Shown piece after piece: positions 25,411 through 34,213 of a stretch of 64,000 nt of DNA. Where the stretch lies: positions 186,001 to 250,000 of the forward strand of contig NZ_FORH01000003.1 of assembly GCF_900113955.1 (NCBI RefSeq), in the 5' to 3' direction. Each line of letters begins with the position of its first letter. The stretch's first letter is position 1. The notes under the pieces are model-generated. The model did no database searches, had not been told where the DNA came from, and was given only the letters and a program-made list of their open reading frames with translations. Both the position numbers and the translations under genes were made by a program. The stretch comes from Celeribacter neptunius (GTDB taxonomy: Bacteria > Pseudomonadota > Alphaproteobacteria > Rhodobacterales > Rhodobacteraceae).

Positions 25411-25683
25411 TCAACTGCCCGCCACCACGGAACCGCGACGGATGAGATAGACCTGGCTGTCGCCCAGATCCTCCATCGAGATGTACTCATGCCCGGCCTC
25501 GGCGCAGAAATGCGGCACGTCGATCACCGCCGCCGGATCGGAGGCAATGAGCCGCAAGACCTGCCCCGGCGCCATCATCAGAAGCCGCTTGCGGGCCTTG
25601 AGCACCGGCAAAGGACAGATCAGTCCGAGCGCGTCGAGCTCCTCGTCCCAGATCTGGGTATGTGTCGCCACCTGTCTTTCCAT
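25411..25683 (-). CDS. TusA-family sulfurtransferase-like protein
   Basis: A 90-residue SirA/TusA-fold protein with the active-site motif LGLICPLPVLKARKRL (about 19-34), where the cysteine carries a persulfide. The body of the fold follows as GQVLRLIASDPAAVIDVPHFC. TusA proteins pass sulfur to tRNA thiolation and in some cases to molybdenum cofactor or formate dehydrogenase maturation. It is convergent with mobA and ends 15 bases from it, hinting at a role in Moco maturation, but general sulfur relay is equally possible. Confidence 0.9.
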   Translation of the reverse strand: MERQVATHTQIWDEELDALGLICPLPVLKARKRLLMMAPGQVLRLIASDPAAVIDVPHFCAEAGHEYISMEDLGDSQVYLIRRGSVVAGS

Positions 25684-25762
25684 GGCCGAGGCTTAGCGCC
25701 TTTTGCCTCTGGCTGGCAACAGGCACCGGGCCAGCTGACACTCGGAGGCACCAGCCGCCGCG

Positions 25763-26695
25763 CTAGCGCGACTGCGCCATCGGCAAATAGGTCTCATCGA
25801 GCCGCGCCCGGAGATACTCTGCCGCCCGGATCGGCGCATATTGTGCCGCCCCCGTGCCCGGCAGGGGCGCGATCAGGCTGTCCGGGTTGGGATCGAGATA
25901 GAAGGCAGCGACATGACGCGGCCGAGCCGGCGACCGCAGCCGATGCGGCACGGCACGATACTGATCATTGCTCCAGCGCATCAGCCCGTCACCGACCATG
26001 ACGATCAGACTGCCCGGCACCTCGGGCACATCGATCCATTGACCGCTGCTCGTCTGGACCTGCAATCCGCCGCGACCGTCGCCGAGCACGAGCGTGAGCG
26101 CGCCATAGTCGAACTGTGGCGGGTCATCGCCCTGCGCCTCCGCGAACCACGGATCGGCGGGGTAGTAGGACAGGCGCAGCGTTGCCATCGGCTCGGTGAA
26201 ATGTGGCTGGAAAAATCCCTGCGGCAGATCGAGATCGCGCTCCACCGCCCGCATCAAGCCCCGGCCCAGACCGAGCATCTCCTTGTAATAATCGCGCATC
26301 ACATCGCGGAACAGATCATCCTCGGGCCAGAGATTCGACCCGCGAAACGGCTCTCCGGCGCGCACCCGCGGATCATCGGAACGCAGATCGAGACCGATAC
26401 TGTAGCTCTCCTTGGTCATCGGACGTCCATACCGGCCACCGCGCAGCTCGACGCCCGGCCCGGCCCAGCCGCGATTGGCCTGTGATTGCCGGATGTCCAG
26501 CCGCGCCTTTTCCTCCTCCGGCAGGGCAAAGAACCGTGCCGACCGGTCGAGCACATCGGCAAGCAATCGCGCCGGAATGCCATGTTCGGTCAGATGAAAA
26601 AGACCCAGCCCCCGGCAAGCCGCGCCCATTTGCTGTGAAAAATGCGCCGGGTCCTGCCCCGACGCGTGCAGACGAAAATCCAACACGGTCGTCAT
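25763..26695 (-). CDS. 2OG-Fe(II) oxygenase / isopenicillin-N-synthase-like protein with altered iron site
   Basis: A 310-residue protein of the isopenicillin N synthase-like dioxygenase group, starting MTTVLDFRLHASG. It has the N-terminal DIOX_N-like region with GLFHLTEHGI and a jelly-roll core with ATLRLSYYPADPW. In the metal motif the expected H-x-D reads Q194-F195-D196 (PPQFDYGALTLVLGD). The distal His (H251, VPHRL) and Arg (R260) are present, but the serine of the RxS pair is not. Iron binding may be weakened or changed. I chose the ATG at 26695 behind AGGAG; an ATG at 26716 is an alternative. Substrate unknown. Confidence 0.75.
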   Translation of the reverse strand: MTTVLDFRLHASGQDPAHFSQQMGAACRGLGLFHLTEHGIPARLLADVLDRSARFFALPEEEKARLDIRQSQANRGWAGPGVELRGGRYGRPMTKESYSIGLDLRSDDPRVRAGEPFRGSNLWPEDDLFRDVMRDYYKEMLGLGRGLMRAVERDLDLPQGFFQPHFTEPMATLRLSYYPADPWFAEAQGDDPPQFDYGALTLVLGDGRGGLQVQTSSGQWIDVPEVPGSLIVMVGDGLMRWSNDQYRAVPHRLRSPARPRHVAAFYLDPNPDSLIAPLPGTGAAQYAPIRAAEYLRARLDETYLPMAQSR

Positions 26696-26941
26696 AAAGC
26701 GATACTCCTGAAACATGCCTGCATCCTCCTCCCACCCTGTGATTTGCAGGCCCATCACGGGGTAAGATTGAGGGTAAGCGCGCGGTCCAGGAAAAAAGAA
26801 ACACAACCTATAGGAGAGGCGTCGCCGTCGACGCGATTGCTGAAAGCGCAGGCAATTGCCTAGGGCAAAAGGACATTTTCCATGCGAATGCGTCGTCGCA
26901 TTGCCCCCGCGCCCAACCGACATTGCCTATCGTCACGCTCT

Positions 26942-27973
26942 TCAATGCGTGTCGCGCAGCACCAGTTGCGTCTCGACCCAGGCGACTTCGGAAGGTTTCT
27001 GCGGATCGCTCAACCGGCGCTCGAGCAAATCGACGATATGGCTCACCGCCGCCCCGATCGGGTTTTGCACCGTGGTCAGCCGGATCCCCGGCCAGGCCGC
27101 CATGGCGATATCGTCGAAGCCGGTCACCGAGACGGCACCGGGAACATCGACACCGCACTCGCGCAGATAGCCCAGCGCACCGATCGCCATGGCATCATTA
27201 GCGCAATGCAGCGCGTCGATCTCGTGACGCCCGAACAGATCGCGTGCCGCCTGATAGCCGCTCTCGACCGTGTAGGTGCCCTGTGCCACGGCGACAGGCG
27301 CCAACCCGGCCTGAGCCAACGCCTTGCGCATCCCCGCTTCCCGCTCATCCGAGGCCCCATAGCTCTCGGGACCGCGAATATGCGCGATGCGGTGACGGCC
27401 ACGATCGATCAACAAGCGCGCGGCGCTGGCACTGCCCTCGAGATTGCGACAACAGACATTGTCGACCTGATCCGCTTCGATAATCCGCCCGGAACAGATC
27501 ACCGGGATGTTCAGCTTGGCGCATTGTTCGGCGATCAGGGGTTCCATCGAACCCGCGCGCATGATCAGCGCATCGAGCGGATAGCGAAAAACCTCGCCCA
27601 GAAGCGCGTCGCGAGCCTTGCGGCCGCCGCCGTCGATCAGGATTGGCCATTTCCCCAGCGCGTTGAGCCGTCCGACCAGTTGTGCGACCACTTCGCTGTC
27701 ATAGGCATTGCGCATATCGCCGACAAAGATCGCCACCAGATGCGAGCGCCCGCCCGACAGACCCGCCGCCAGCGCATTGGGCCGATAGCCCAATTTGAAC
27801 GCCGCGGCGAGGATCGTGTTGCGTTTCTCGGCATCGAGAGAGGCGCCAGGGGTGAAGGCACGCGACACCGCCGAGCGGGAAACACCCGCCTCCTTGGCAA
27901 CATCCTGTGCCGTCACGCGCCGGGGGGATGGGTCGCGCCGTTTGCTTATGTTCGGGTCATCTTGCACGGGCAC
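26942..27973 (-). CDS. LacI-family transcriptional regulator (next to ugp)
   Basis: A 343-residue LacI/GalR-type repressor. The N-terminal HTH is VTAQDVAKEAGVSRSAVSRAF (about 20-40, split across helices), followed by a periplasmic-binding-protein-like domain with LVAIFVGDMRNAYDSEVV and ALHCANDAMAIGALGYL. The first 18 residues are polar and lie before the HTH. It is divergent from the ugpBAEC operon and probably controls it or itself; the ligand could be a glycerol-phosphate compound or a sugar. No clear palindromic operator was found in the shared intergenic region. Confidence 0.9.
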   Translation of the reverse strand: MPVQDDPNISKRRDPSPRRVTAQDVAKEAGVSRSAVSRAFTPGASLDAEKRNTILAAAFKLGYRPNALAAGLSGGRSHLVAIFVGDMRNAYDSEVVAQLVGRLNALGKWPILIDGGGRKARDALLGEVFRYPLDALIMRAGSMEPLIAEQCAKLNIPVICSGRIIEADQVDNVCCRNLEGSASAARLLIDRGRHRIAHIRGPESYGASDEREAGMRKALAQAGLAPVAVAQGTYTVESGYQAARDLFGRHEIDALHCANDAMAIGALGYLRECGVDVPGAVSVTGFDDIAMAAWPGIRLTTVQNPIGAAVSHIVDLLERRLSDPQKPSEVAWVETQLVLRDTH

Positions 27974-28017
27974 AGCTCTCCGCCCTGAAGCGATAATTTG
28001 TCAAGAACGATACGAAA

Positions 28018-28039
28018 CTTTCACAGAACCATCACAGAG
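28018..28039 (+). promoter_or_regulatory. Candidate Pho box upstream of ugpB
   Basis: Two direct repeats in 11-base register, CTTTCACAGAA and CCATCACAGAG, share TCACAGA. PhoB sites are 11-base direct repeats with the core CTGTCAT, and these match at 5 and 4 of 7 core positions. ugp operons are classic PhoB targets. The site lies about 196 bases before the ugpB start, so a leader of over 100 bases would follow. Confidence 0.45.
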
Positions 28040-28111
28040 CGCCGGTAGGTGAACACGTGTGCAGAGCGGCGCGGACCCGGAGAGTTGATCCGGCCCGCCC
28101 GGCTTTCTGCG

Positions 28112-28183
28112 TTCCCCCTCAGGGAAGCCCCCGGGGAGGCCCTCGAGGAGGAAGGACCGCAACGCCGAAGCCCCCAGGGGGAA
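28112..28183 (+). other. Long-range leader stem before ugpB
   Basis: TTCCCCCT (28112-28119) and AGGGGGAA (28176-28183) form a perfect 8-base inverted repeat in the ugpB leader, enclosing a GC-rich stretch. It may fold in the transcript and affect stability. No known riboswitch is recognised. Confidence 0.3.
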
Positions 28184-28234
28184 GGCGTAAACCGACATAA
28201 GGCCCTAGAGCGGGCTCAAACCGGAGACAGTGTG

Positions 28235-29539
28235 ATGAACACGATGAAATTCACAGCGGCCGCGACCGCTTTCGCCCTTCTGGGCAGCGCCGCATTCGCG
28301 GAAACCGAGATCACCTGGTGGCACGCCATGGGCGGCAACCTCGGCGAGACCGTCAACAAGATCGCCGAAGGCTTCAACGCCTCGCAAGACGAATACAAGA
28401 TCACCCCCGTGTTCAAAGGCTCTTACGAAGAGACCCTGACCGCCGGCATCGCGGCGTTCCGCGCCGGTGAACAGCCGAACATCATGCAGGTGTTCGACGC
28501 CGGTTCCGCCACCGTGATCGGCGCCCAGGGCGCGACCGTTCCGGTTCAGGACCTGCTGTCCGAAAACGGCGTCGATTTCGACATCAACGACTATATCCCG
28601 GGCGTGCGTTATTTCTACTCCGGCTCCGATGGCAAGATGATCGGCATGCCGTTCAACTCCTCCTCGCCGGTGATGTATTACAACGCCGACGCCCTGGCCA
28701 AAGCCGGTGTCGAAGTGCCGAGCACCTACGAAGAGTTCGAAGCCATCGCCCCGGCTCTGAAAGACGCCGGTTACATCCCGCTCGTGCAGACCCACCTGCC
28801 TTGGGAATTCGTGGAAAACTTCCACTCCCGTCACAACCTGCCCTTCGCCACCAATGACAATGGTTACGAAGGCGCTGAAGGCACCAAGATCCTCATCAAC
28901 TCCGATGAGATGAAAATGCACTTCACCAAGGTCAAGGAATGGCTCGACGAGGGCTATTTCGGCTTCTTCGGCACCGGCTGGTCCGACAACCAGTCGCAGT
29001 TCGAAGCCGGCAATGCCGCCATGTACATCGGCTCCTCGGGTGACTTTGGCGGTCTGACCGCGAAAGATCTGCCGTTCGAATGGGCCTCGTCCTACCTTCC
29101 CTACTGGTCCTCGATCACCGAAGAGGGTTACCAGACCTTCATCGGCGGCGCGGCGCTCTTTGCCATGGCCGGAAAATCCGCCGAAGAGAACAAGGCGACC
29201 GCCGAATTCTTCGCCTACCTGACCTCGCCGGAAGTCCAGTACATGTGGCACCGCGAAACCGGTTACGTTCCGGTCACCACCGCCGCCTACGAGCTGGCGA
29301 AATCCGATGGTCACTACGACCGTTTCCCGGCTGCCGAAACCGGCCCGAAACAGCTGATGCTGACCGCCGGCGAGAACACCAAAGGCTACCGCATGGGCTT
29401 CTACGTTCAAATCCGTGACGTGGAAAACCGCGAGATCGCCCGCGTGCTCTCCGGCGAAACCACCGTCGAAGAGGCGCTGAAGACCATCGAAGAAGAAGGC
29501 AACGCCCTTCTCGCCCGTTTCGCCAAGACCCAGGGCTAA
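28235..29539 (+). CDS. ugpB: Glycerol-3-phosphate ABC transporter, binding protein
   Basis: A 434-residue periplasmic protein that binds sn-glycerol-3-phosphate and glycerophosphodiesters. The signal peptide runs MNTMKFTAAATAFALLGSAA and ends near FA, before ETEITWWHAMGGNLGETVN. That WWHAMGG segment and MPFNSSSPVMYYN are characteristic of UgpB. The start at 28235 follows GGAGACAG; a longer in-frame opening from 28049 has no signal peptide. It is first in ugpBAEC. Its codon choice is strongly biased to C-ending codons, fitting an abundant protein. Confidence 0.95.
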   Translation: MNTMKFTAAATAFALLGSAAFAETEITWWHAMGGNLGETVNKIAEGFNASQDEYKITPVFKGSYEETLTAGIAAFRAGEQPNIMQVFDAGSATVIGAQGATVPVQDLLSENGVDFDINDYIPGVRYFYSGSDGKMIGMPFNSSSPVMYYNADALAKAGVEVPSTYEEFEAIAPALKDAGYIPLVQTHLPWEFVENFHSRHNLPFATNDNGYEGAEGTKILINSDEMKMHFTKVKEWLDEGYFGFFGTGWSDNQSQFEAGNAAMYIGSSGDFGGLTAKDLPFEWASSYLPYWSSITEEGYQTFIGGAALFAMAGKSAEENKATAEFFAYLTSPEVQYMWHRETGYVPVTTAAYELAKSDGHYDRFPAAETGPKQLMLTAGENTKGYRMGFYVQIRDVENREIARVLSGETTVEEALKTIEEEGNALLARFAKTQG

Positions 29540-29608
29540 CCCCCTCCGCATGACATGCCCGGCGGCCGCATCCCTGCGGCCGTCGGTTTTTTCAGAAAGG
29601 TCCTCCCC

Positions 29609-30490
29609 ATGAAACGTGCCGGTTTCACCTCGCGCTGGCTGCCGATTTTCCTGCTGGTCCCCCAGCTTTCGATCATCCTCCTGTTCTTCTACTGGCCCGC
29701 CGCCTATGCGATGAAATCCTCCTTTTTCCTGCAGGACCCTTTCGGGTTCGGCCAGACCTTTGTCGGGCTGGAGAATTACACCTCGCTTTTCACCTCTTCC
29801 GAATATCTGAAAGTCGCGAATTTCACCGTGTTCTTCACCGTGGTCGTGACCTTCTTCTCGCTTTCGCTTGCGCTGTTGCTGGCGGTGAAAGCCGACAAGG
29901 TGCTGCGCGGGGCGAAGACCTATCGCACGCTCCTAATGTGGGTCTATGCCGTGGCGCCGCCGGTCGCGGGCTTCATGGGGCTGATCCTGTTCAACCAGCG
30001 CTGGGGGCCGCTGATGGAGTTCTTCGGCCTGTTCGGCTGGGAGTTCGAAATGGGCGCCGACTATTCCGACACGGCCTTTGCGATGATCGTTATTTCGATC
30101 TGGAAACAGGTGCCGGTGAATTTCATCTTTTTCCTGTCGGGGCTGCAGGCCATTCCGAAAGCCGTGCGCGAAGCCGCTCTGATCGACAACCGTTCGGCCT
30201 CCGGCCGGTTCTGGGACGTGACCTTTCCGCTGCTGGCGCCCACCGGTTTCTTCCTTCTGATCATCAACATCACCTATGCGCTGTTTGACACATTCGGCGT
30301 GATCGACACGGTCGTGCGCGGCGAGCCGAGCAACAACCCGATGACCCTTGTCTACAAGGTCTATGTCGACGGCTTCCGGGGCAATGATCTCGGCGGGTCC
30401 TCGGCGCAATCGGTGATCCTGATGGTGCTGGTTCTGGCCCTCACGGTGTTCCAGTTCCGCATGGTCGAACGACGCATCCACTACACCTGA
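29609..30490 (+). CDS. ugpA: Glycerol-3-phosphate ABC transporter permease UgpA
   Basis: A 293-residue inner-membrane permease with six predicted helices; the first is LPIFLLVPQLSIILLFFYW. The cytoplasmic EAA loop reads VREAALIDNRSASGRFWDVT (about 188-207), which contacts the ATPase. The ATG at 29609 follows AAAGGTCC. It forms the channel with UgpE. It lies 69 bases after ugpB and ten bases ahead of ugpE. The space between ugpB and ugpA includes a GGCGGCCGC/GCGGCCGTC-like repeat that may reduce read-through. Confidence 0.94.
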   Translation: MKRAGFTSRWLPIFLLVPQLSIILLFFYWPAAYAMKSSFFLQDPFGFGQTFVGLENYTSLFTSSEYLKVANFTVFFTVVVTFFSLSLALLLAVKADKVLRGAKTYRTLLMWVYAVAPPVAGFMGLILFNQRWGPLMEFFGLFGWEFEMGADYSDTAFAMIVISIWKQVPVNFIFFLSGLQAIPKAVREAALIDNRSASGRFWDVTFPLLAPTGFFLLIINITYALFDTFGVIDTVVRGEPSNNPMTLVYKVYVDGFRGNDLGGSSAQSVILMVLVLALTVFQFRMVERRIHYT

Positions 30491-30499
30491 GGCAGGACA

Positions 30500-31393
30500 A
30501 TGGCTGATATCACCTCTTCCCTGGCCGCCCCGGCCCGTTCCACCCGTCGCTTTCGCTGGTCCACCCTCGCGGATCACGCCATCCTGATCACCGGCTCGCT
30601 GTTCATGCTGCTGCCGCTTCTGGTGCTGCTGCAAACCGCCTCGACCCCCGACATCGAGACGATGAAATACGGCCCCGGCCTCTACTTCGGCGATCAGCTC
30701 GACGACAATTTCCGCAAGGCGATGTTCGAAGCCTCCGGGTTTTCCGGCCAAAACACCGGGCTGTCGATGTTCAAGAACTCGCTGATCCTCGGGCTCGGCT
30801 TCGCCTTCGGCAAGATCGTCATCGGGATGATGGCCGCCTATGCGATCGTCTATTTCCGGATGCGCTTTGCCACCATGGCCTTCTGGCTGATCTTCACCAC
30901 GCTCCTGTTGCCGCTCGAAGTGCGCATCCTGCCGTCTTACGAGATCACCCAGAAGCTCGGGTTGCTGAACACTTACACCGGTCTCATCGTGCCGCTGATT
31001 GCCTCGGCCACCGCGACTTTCTTCTTCCGGCAATTCTTCCGCTCGGTGCCCGAAGAACTCGTCGAAGCCGCGCGCATCGACGGCGCCGGTCCGGTGAAGT
31101 TCTTCATCGACATCCTCGTGCCGCTGTCCCAGACCATGATCGCCGCGATGTTCATCATCATGTTCGTCTATGGCTGGAACCAGTATCTCTGGCCCACCAT
31201 GATCACCACCGAAGAGGGCATGTACACCCTCGTGCGCGGCATCAAGCAAATCGTGCAGGTGCTCGAAGGCAACGAGATCCCGCAATACGGGCGCGCCAAT
31301 ATGCTGGCGATCATCGCCGTGATCCCGCCCGTCGCCATCGTCATTTTCTTCCAAAGCTGGTTCGTCAAGGGCCTCACGGAATCCGATAAATAA
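30500..31393 (+). CDS. ugpE: Glycerol-3-phosphate ABC transporter permease UgpE
   Basis: The second permease (297 residues). The first helix is [17 protein letters not shown], a periplasmic loop follows, and the EAA motif is [19 protein letters not shown] (about 187-205). It pairs with UgpA. The late segment [20 protein letters not shown] and the C-terminal GLTESDK are typical of this MalG-like family. Ten bases separate it from ugpA and eleven from ugpC. Confidence 0.94.
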   Translation: MADITSSLAAPARSTRRFRWSTLADHAILITGSLFMLLPLLVLLQTASTPDIETMKYGPGLYFGDQLDDNFRKAMFEASGFSGQNTGLSMFKNSLILGLGFAFGKIVIGMMAAYAIVYFRMRFATMAFWLIFTTLLLPLEVRILPSYEITQKLGLLNTYTGLIVPLIASATATFFFRQFFRSVPEELVEAARIDGAGPVKFFIDILVPLSQTMIAAMFIIMFVYGWNQYLWPTMITTEEGMYTLVRGIKQIVQVLEGNEIPQYGRANMLAIIAVIPPVAIVIFFQSWFVKGLTESDK

Positions 31394-31404
31394 GGACTGC
31401 TCTC

Positions 31405-32502
31405 ATGGCAAAGGTCACTCTGGACAACGTCCGCAAAGTCTATCCGAACGGCGTCGAGGCCGTTACCCCCGCAAGTTTCGATATCAAAGACGGCGAATTC
31501 ACCGTGTTGGTCGGCCCGTCGGGCTGTGGCAAATCCACGCTCCTGCGGATGATCGCCGGGCTTGAGGAAATCACCGACGGCGCGCTCACCATCGGCGATC
31601 GCGTGGTCAACGATCTGGACCCGGCCGATCGCGACATCGCCATGGTGTTCCAGAACTACGCACTCTACCCGCATATGACCGTGCGCAAGAACATCGCCTA
31701 TGGTCTGAAAAACCGCAAAACCCCGAAAGAGGTGATCGAGAAAAAGGTCGCCGAGGCCGCCAAGATGCTCAATCTCGAAGAGTATCTCGACCGCAAACCC
31801 TCGCAGCTCTCGGGCGGTCAGCGTCAGCGCGTCGCCATGGGCCGGGCCATCGTCCGCGACCCGTCCCTGTTCCTGTTTGACGAACCGCTGTCGAACCTGG
31901 ACGCCAAGCTGCGCAACCAGATGCGGATCGAGATCAAGGCGCTGCAACGCCGCCTCGGCGTCACCTCGATCTACGTCACCCATGATCAGGTCGAAGCCAT
32001 GACCATGGCCGACCGCATCATCGTGCTGAACGGTGGCAAGATCGAACAGATCGGCACACCGTCGGAGATCTATCACAACCCGGCCTCGACCTTTGTCGCC
32101 TCCTTCATGGGCGCGCCGCCGATGAATCTGGTGGCCGCGGAACTCACTGACGAGACTCTGTTCTTTGCTGGGCTGCAATTGCCGATGAAGACCGATTACC
32201 GTGGCCCGGTCACCCTGGGCCTGCGCCCCGAGGATCTGCATATCGACCCCTATGGCCCGCTGGCCATGGAAGTCGAGCTGATCGAAGAGCTCGGCGCGCA
32301 TCGTCTTTTGCACGGTCAGATCGAGGATCAACGCCTGACGGTGCACCTGTCGAAAGAGACCGAGGTCACCACCGGGCCGCTGCGCCTGTCTTGTCATCCC
32401 ACCAGCCTCTGCCTGTTCCATCCGCAGACCGGCGAACGGATGGACTGCAATCCGAAGGTTCAGAGCCTCTCCGCGCGCAAACCTCAGGAGCAACATTCGT
32501 GA
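31405..32502 (+). CDS. ugpC: Glycerol-3-phosphate ABC transporter ATPase
   Basis: A 365-residue MalK/UgpC-type ATPase. Walker A is GPSGCGKST (about 37-45), the signature [18 protein letters not shown] and Walker [17 protein letters not shown]. The C-terminal OB-like regulatory domain runs from about 235 and includes [15 protein letters not shown]. It powers UgpA/UgpE. Its stop overlaps the next gene's GTG start (GTGA), coupling the phosphatase-like gene to uptake. Assignment to glycerol-3-phosphate rests on operon position, since MalK paralogues are alike. Confidence 0.93.
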   Translation: MAKVTLDNVRKVYPNGVEAVTPASFDIKDGEFTVLVGPSGCGKSTLLRMIAGLEEITDGALTIGDRVVNDLDPADRDIAMVFQNYALYPHMTVRKNIAYGLKNRKTPKEVIEKKVAEAAKMLNLEEYLDRKPSQLSGGQRQRVAMGRAIVRDPSLFLFDEPLSNLDAKLRNQMRIEIKALQRRLGVTSIYVTHDQVEAMTMADRIIVLNGGKIEQIGTPSEIYHNPASTFVASFMGAPPMNLVAAELTDETLFFAGLQLPMKTDYRGPVTLGLRPEDLHIDPYGPLAMEVELIEELGAHRLLHGQIEDQRLTVHLSKETEVTTGPLRLSCHPTSLCLFHPQTGERMDCNPKVQSLSARKPQEQHS

Positions 32503-33497
32503 TCTCGCTTCTGGATCGATTGCCGCCGGTCAGTGCCGCACAGCGTGAAACGCTTCTGAACGCCCCGCGCACGGCAGAGGCCCATCGCGAGATGATGCAT
32601 GACGTCCTGGCAATGAATGCGGTGCAGATCGGCGGCAGCCCGGTCAAACGCGCCTTGCCGAACGAGATCACCGTCGCGGCCTGGAATGTCGAGCGCTGCC
32701 TGTTTCCACAGGCGACCGCCGCGCATCTCATGCCCCTGAAACCCGATGTGGTGCTCCTGTCCGAAGTGGATCACGGCATGGCCCGCACCGGCCAGCGCCA
32801 CACCACGGCAGAGGTCGCCCATGGCCTCGGCATGGGCTATGCCTTCGGCGTGGAATTTTTCGAGATGGGGCTCGGCGGTCCGACCGAACGGGCCTTTTGC
32901 GCCGAGAAAATCAACGCCTTCGGCTGGCATGGCAATGCCGTCCTGTCCACCGTGCCCTTCGACAAGGTCACACTCATCCGACTCGACGATCATGGCCATT
33001 GGTTCGCCTCGGACAGCGGCGCCTCCGACCCGGATCAACCGCGTCTCGGCGGGCGCATGGCCATCGCCGCGGTCTTGCCCACGGAGGCCGGAGAGATCTG
33101 TGTCACCTCCACCCATCTCGAGAGCAACGCCGGCCCGGCGCATCGGCACACGCAGTTCGAACACCTGCTCGATGCACTCGATGAGTTCGCCCCCGGCATG
33201 CCCCTTCTGATCGGCGGCGATCTCAACACCGGCAACCACATCCCGCCCAACTTCAACCATCGCGACGAGACGCTGTTCGATCTCGGCACCGAGCGCGGGT
33301 TGGACTGGGGCTTTACCGCCGAGGGCATGACCACCCGGCCGTCGCTGATCACGCCGCACCCGGACCGGGTGATGAAGCTCGACTGGATCGCCGCGCGCGG
33401 CATGAGCTGTCGCGACAAGGGCATCCTGCCCTCGCTCGACGACAGCAAGCGCCCGCTTGCCGATCATGATTGCGTCTGGGCCCGCGCCGCGTTCTAA
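32499..33497 (+). CDS. Endonuclease/exonuclease/phosphatase-family protein linked to ugp
   Basis: A 332-residue EEP-fold hydrolase. Catalytic landmarks are [11 protein letters not shown] (Asn), [16 protein letters not shown] (Glu), [27 protein letters not shown] (Asp, Asn) and a final LADHDCVWA (Asp-His). These metal-dependent enzymes cleave phosphodiester or phosphomonoester bonds. The GTG start at 32499 overlaps ugpC by four bases and has AGGAG nine bases upstream. No signal peptide, so cytoplasmic. Location argues for hydrolysis of imported glycerophosphodiesters, a role filled elsewhere by UgpQ, which has a different fold. That role is inference. Confidence 0.82.
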   Translation: MISLLDRLPPVSAAQRETLLNAPRTAEAHREMMHDVLAMNAVQIGGSPVKRALPNEITVAAWNVERCLFPQATAAHLMPLKPDVVLLSEVDHGMARTGQRHTTAEVAHGLGMGYAFGVEFFEMGLGGPTERAFCAEKINAFGWHGNAVLSTVPFDKVTLIRLDDHGHWFASDSGASDPDQPRLGGRMAIAAVLPTEAGEICVTSTHLESNAGPAHRHTQFEHLLDALDEFAPGMPLLIGGDLNTGNHIPPNFNHRDETLFDLGTERGLDWGFTAEGMTTRPSLITPHPDRVMKLDWIAARGMSCRDKGILPSLDDSKRPLADHDCVWARAAF

Positions 33498-33515
33498 CGG
33501 ACCCGACGGAACCCT

Positions 33516-33562
33516 CATGCCCGCTTTTCGTCGGCTCTTTGAGCGGATAACATGCGGGCATG
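33516..33562 (+). promoter_or_regulatory. Inverted repeat clamping the pqiA start codon
   Basis: CATGCCCGC (33516-33524) is perfectly complementary to GCGGGCATG (33554-33562), and the final ATG of the second arm is the proposed pqiA start at 33560. A 29-base loop separates the arms. In RNA it would hide the start codon. No clear ribosome-binding site precedes this ATG. Confidence 0.45.
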
Positions 33563-34213
33563 AGTGGTGTGGATGTTACCTCAGACAAGATGGGTCTCGA
33601 CCCGGAGGCGATGATCGCCTGTCCGGGCTGTGATCTGTTGCTGATGGATCGCGAGGTGGCCCTCGGCGAGACCGCCACCTGTCCACGCTGTCACACGGTG
33701 ATCGAGGCACCACGCCCGCTGGCGATGACACGGATCATCATGTTGGCGCTGGCGGCACTGATCCTGATGATCGCCGCGGTGTTTTTCCCCTTTCTCGAAC
33801 TGGGCGCCGCCGGCATGGTGCGACGCAGTTCGCTACTGGATACGGTGATGGCCTTTTCCACCGGGCTGACCGCGCCTCTGACGCTGGCCATGGCGGCATT
33901 GATCGTGATCCTGCCGGTGACGCGGTTTCTGGCACTCTTGTACGTGCTTGGTCCGATGGCGTTCGGCTCGCGCCCGGCGCGCCATGCCCATGACGCGTTC
34001 CATCTGGCCGAAGCGCTCCGCCCCTGGGCCATGGCCGAGGTCTTCATCGTCGGCGTCGCGGTGGCGCTGGTGAAGGTGGCCGGGCTGGCGCATGTTTCCC
34101 TTGGCCCTGCCTTCTGGGCCTTCGTCGCCCTGGTCATCGTGACCGTACTGAAAGACAATTTCATGAGTAGAGTAACCGTTTGGAAAACCCTGGAAGCCCG
34201 GCGCACGGAATGA
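33560..34213 (+). CDS. pqiA: PqiA-domain protein, first half
   Basis: A 217-residue inner-membrane protein equal to one half of E. coli PqiA. A rubredoxin-like Cys4 knuckle, CPGCDLLLMDRE...CPRC (C22, C25 and C41, C44 by count), precedes four helices beginning ITMLALAALILMIAAVFF-like text. The TM region is IIMLALAALILMIAAVFFP. PqiA is part of the MCE lipid-transport system that bridges the envelope. Here the E. coli two-domain protein is encoded as two genes in ATGA overlap. Start codon choice is uncertain because ATG33560 lacks a good ribosome site and lies in a hairpin arm. Confidence 0.82.
   Translation: MSGVDVTSDKMGLDPEAMIACPGCDLLLMDREVALGETATCPRCHTVIEAPRPLAMTRIIMLALAALILMIAAVFFPFLELGAAGMVRRSSLLDTVMAFSTGLTAPLTLAMAALIVILPVTRFLALLYVLGPMAFGSRPARHAHDAFHLAEALRPWAMAEVFIVGVAVALVKVAGLAHVSLGPAFWAFVALVIVTVLKDNFMSRVTVWKTLEARRTE

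Noticed and set aside
28053-28060. ACACGTGT palindrome as operator for the LacI regulator next to ugp
   Set aside because: Only eight bases, without the CG-centred 14-16 base form of LacI operators.
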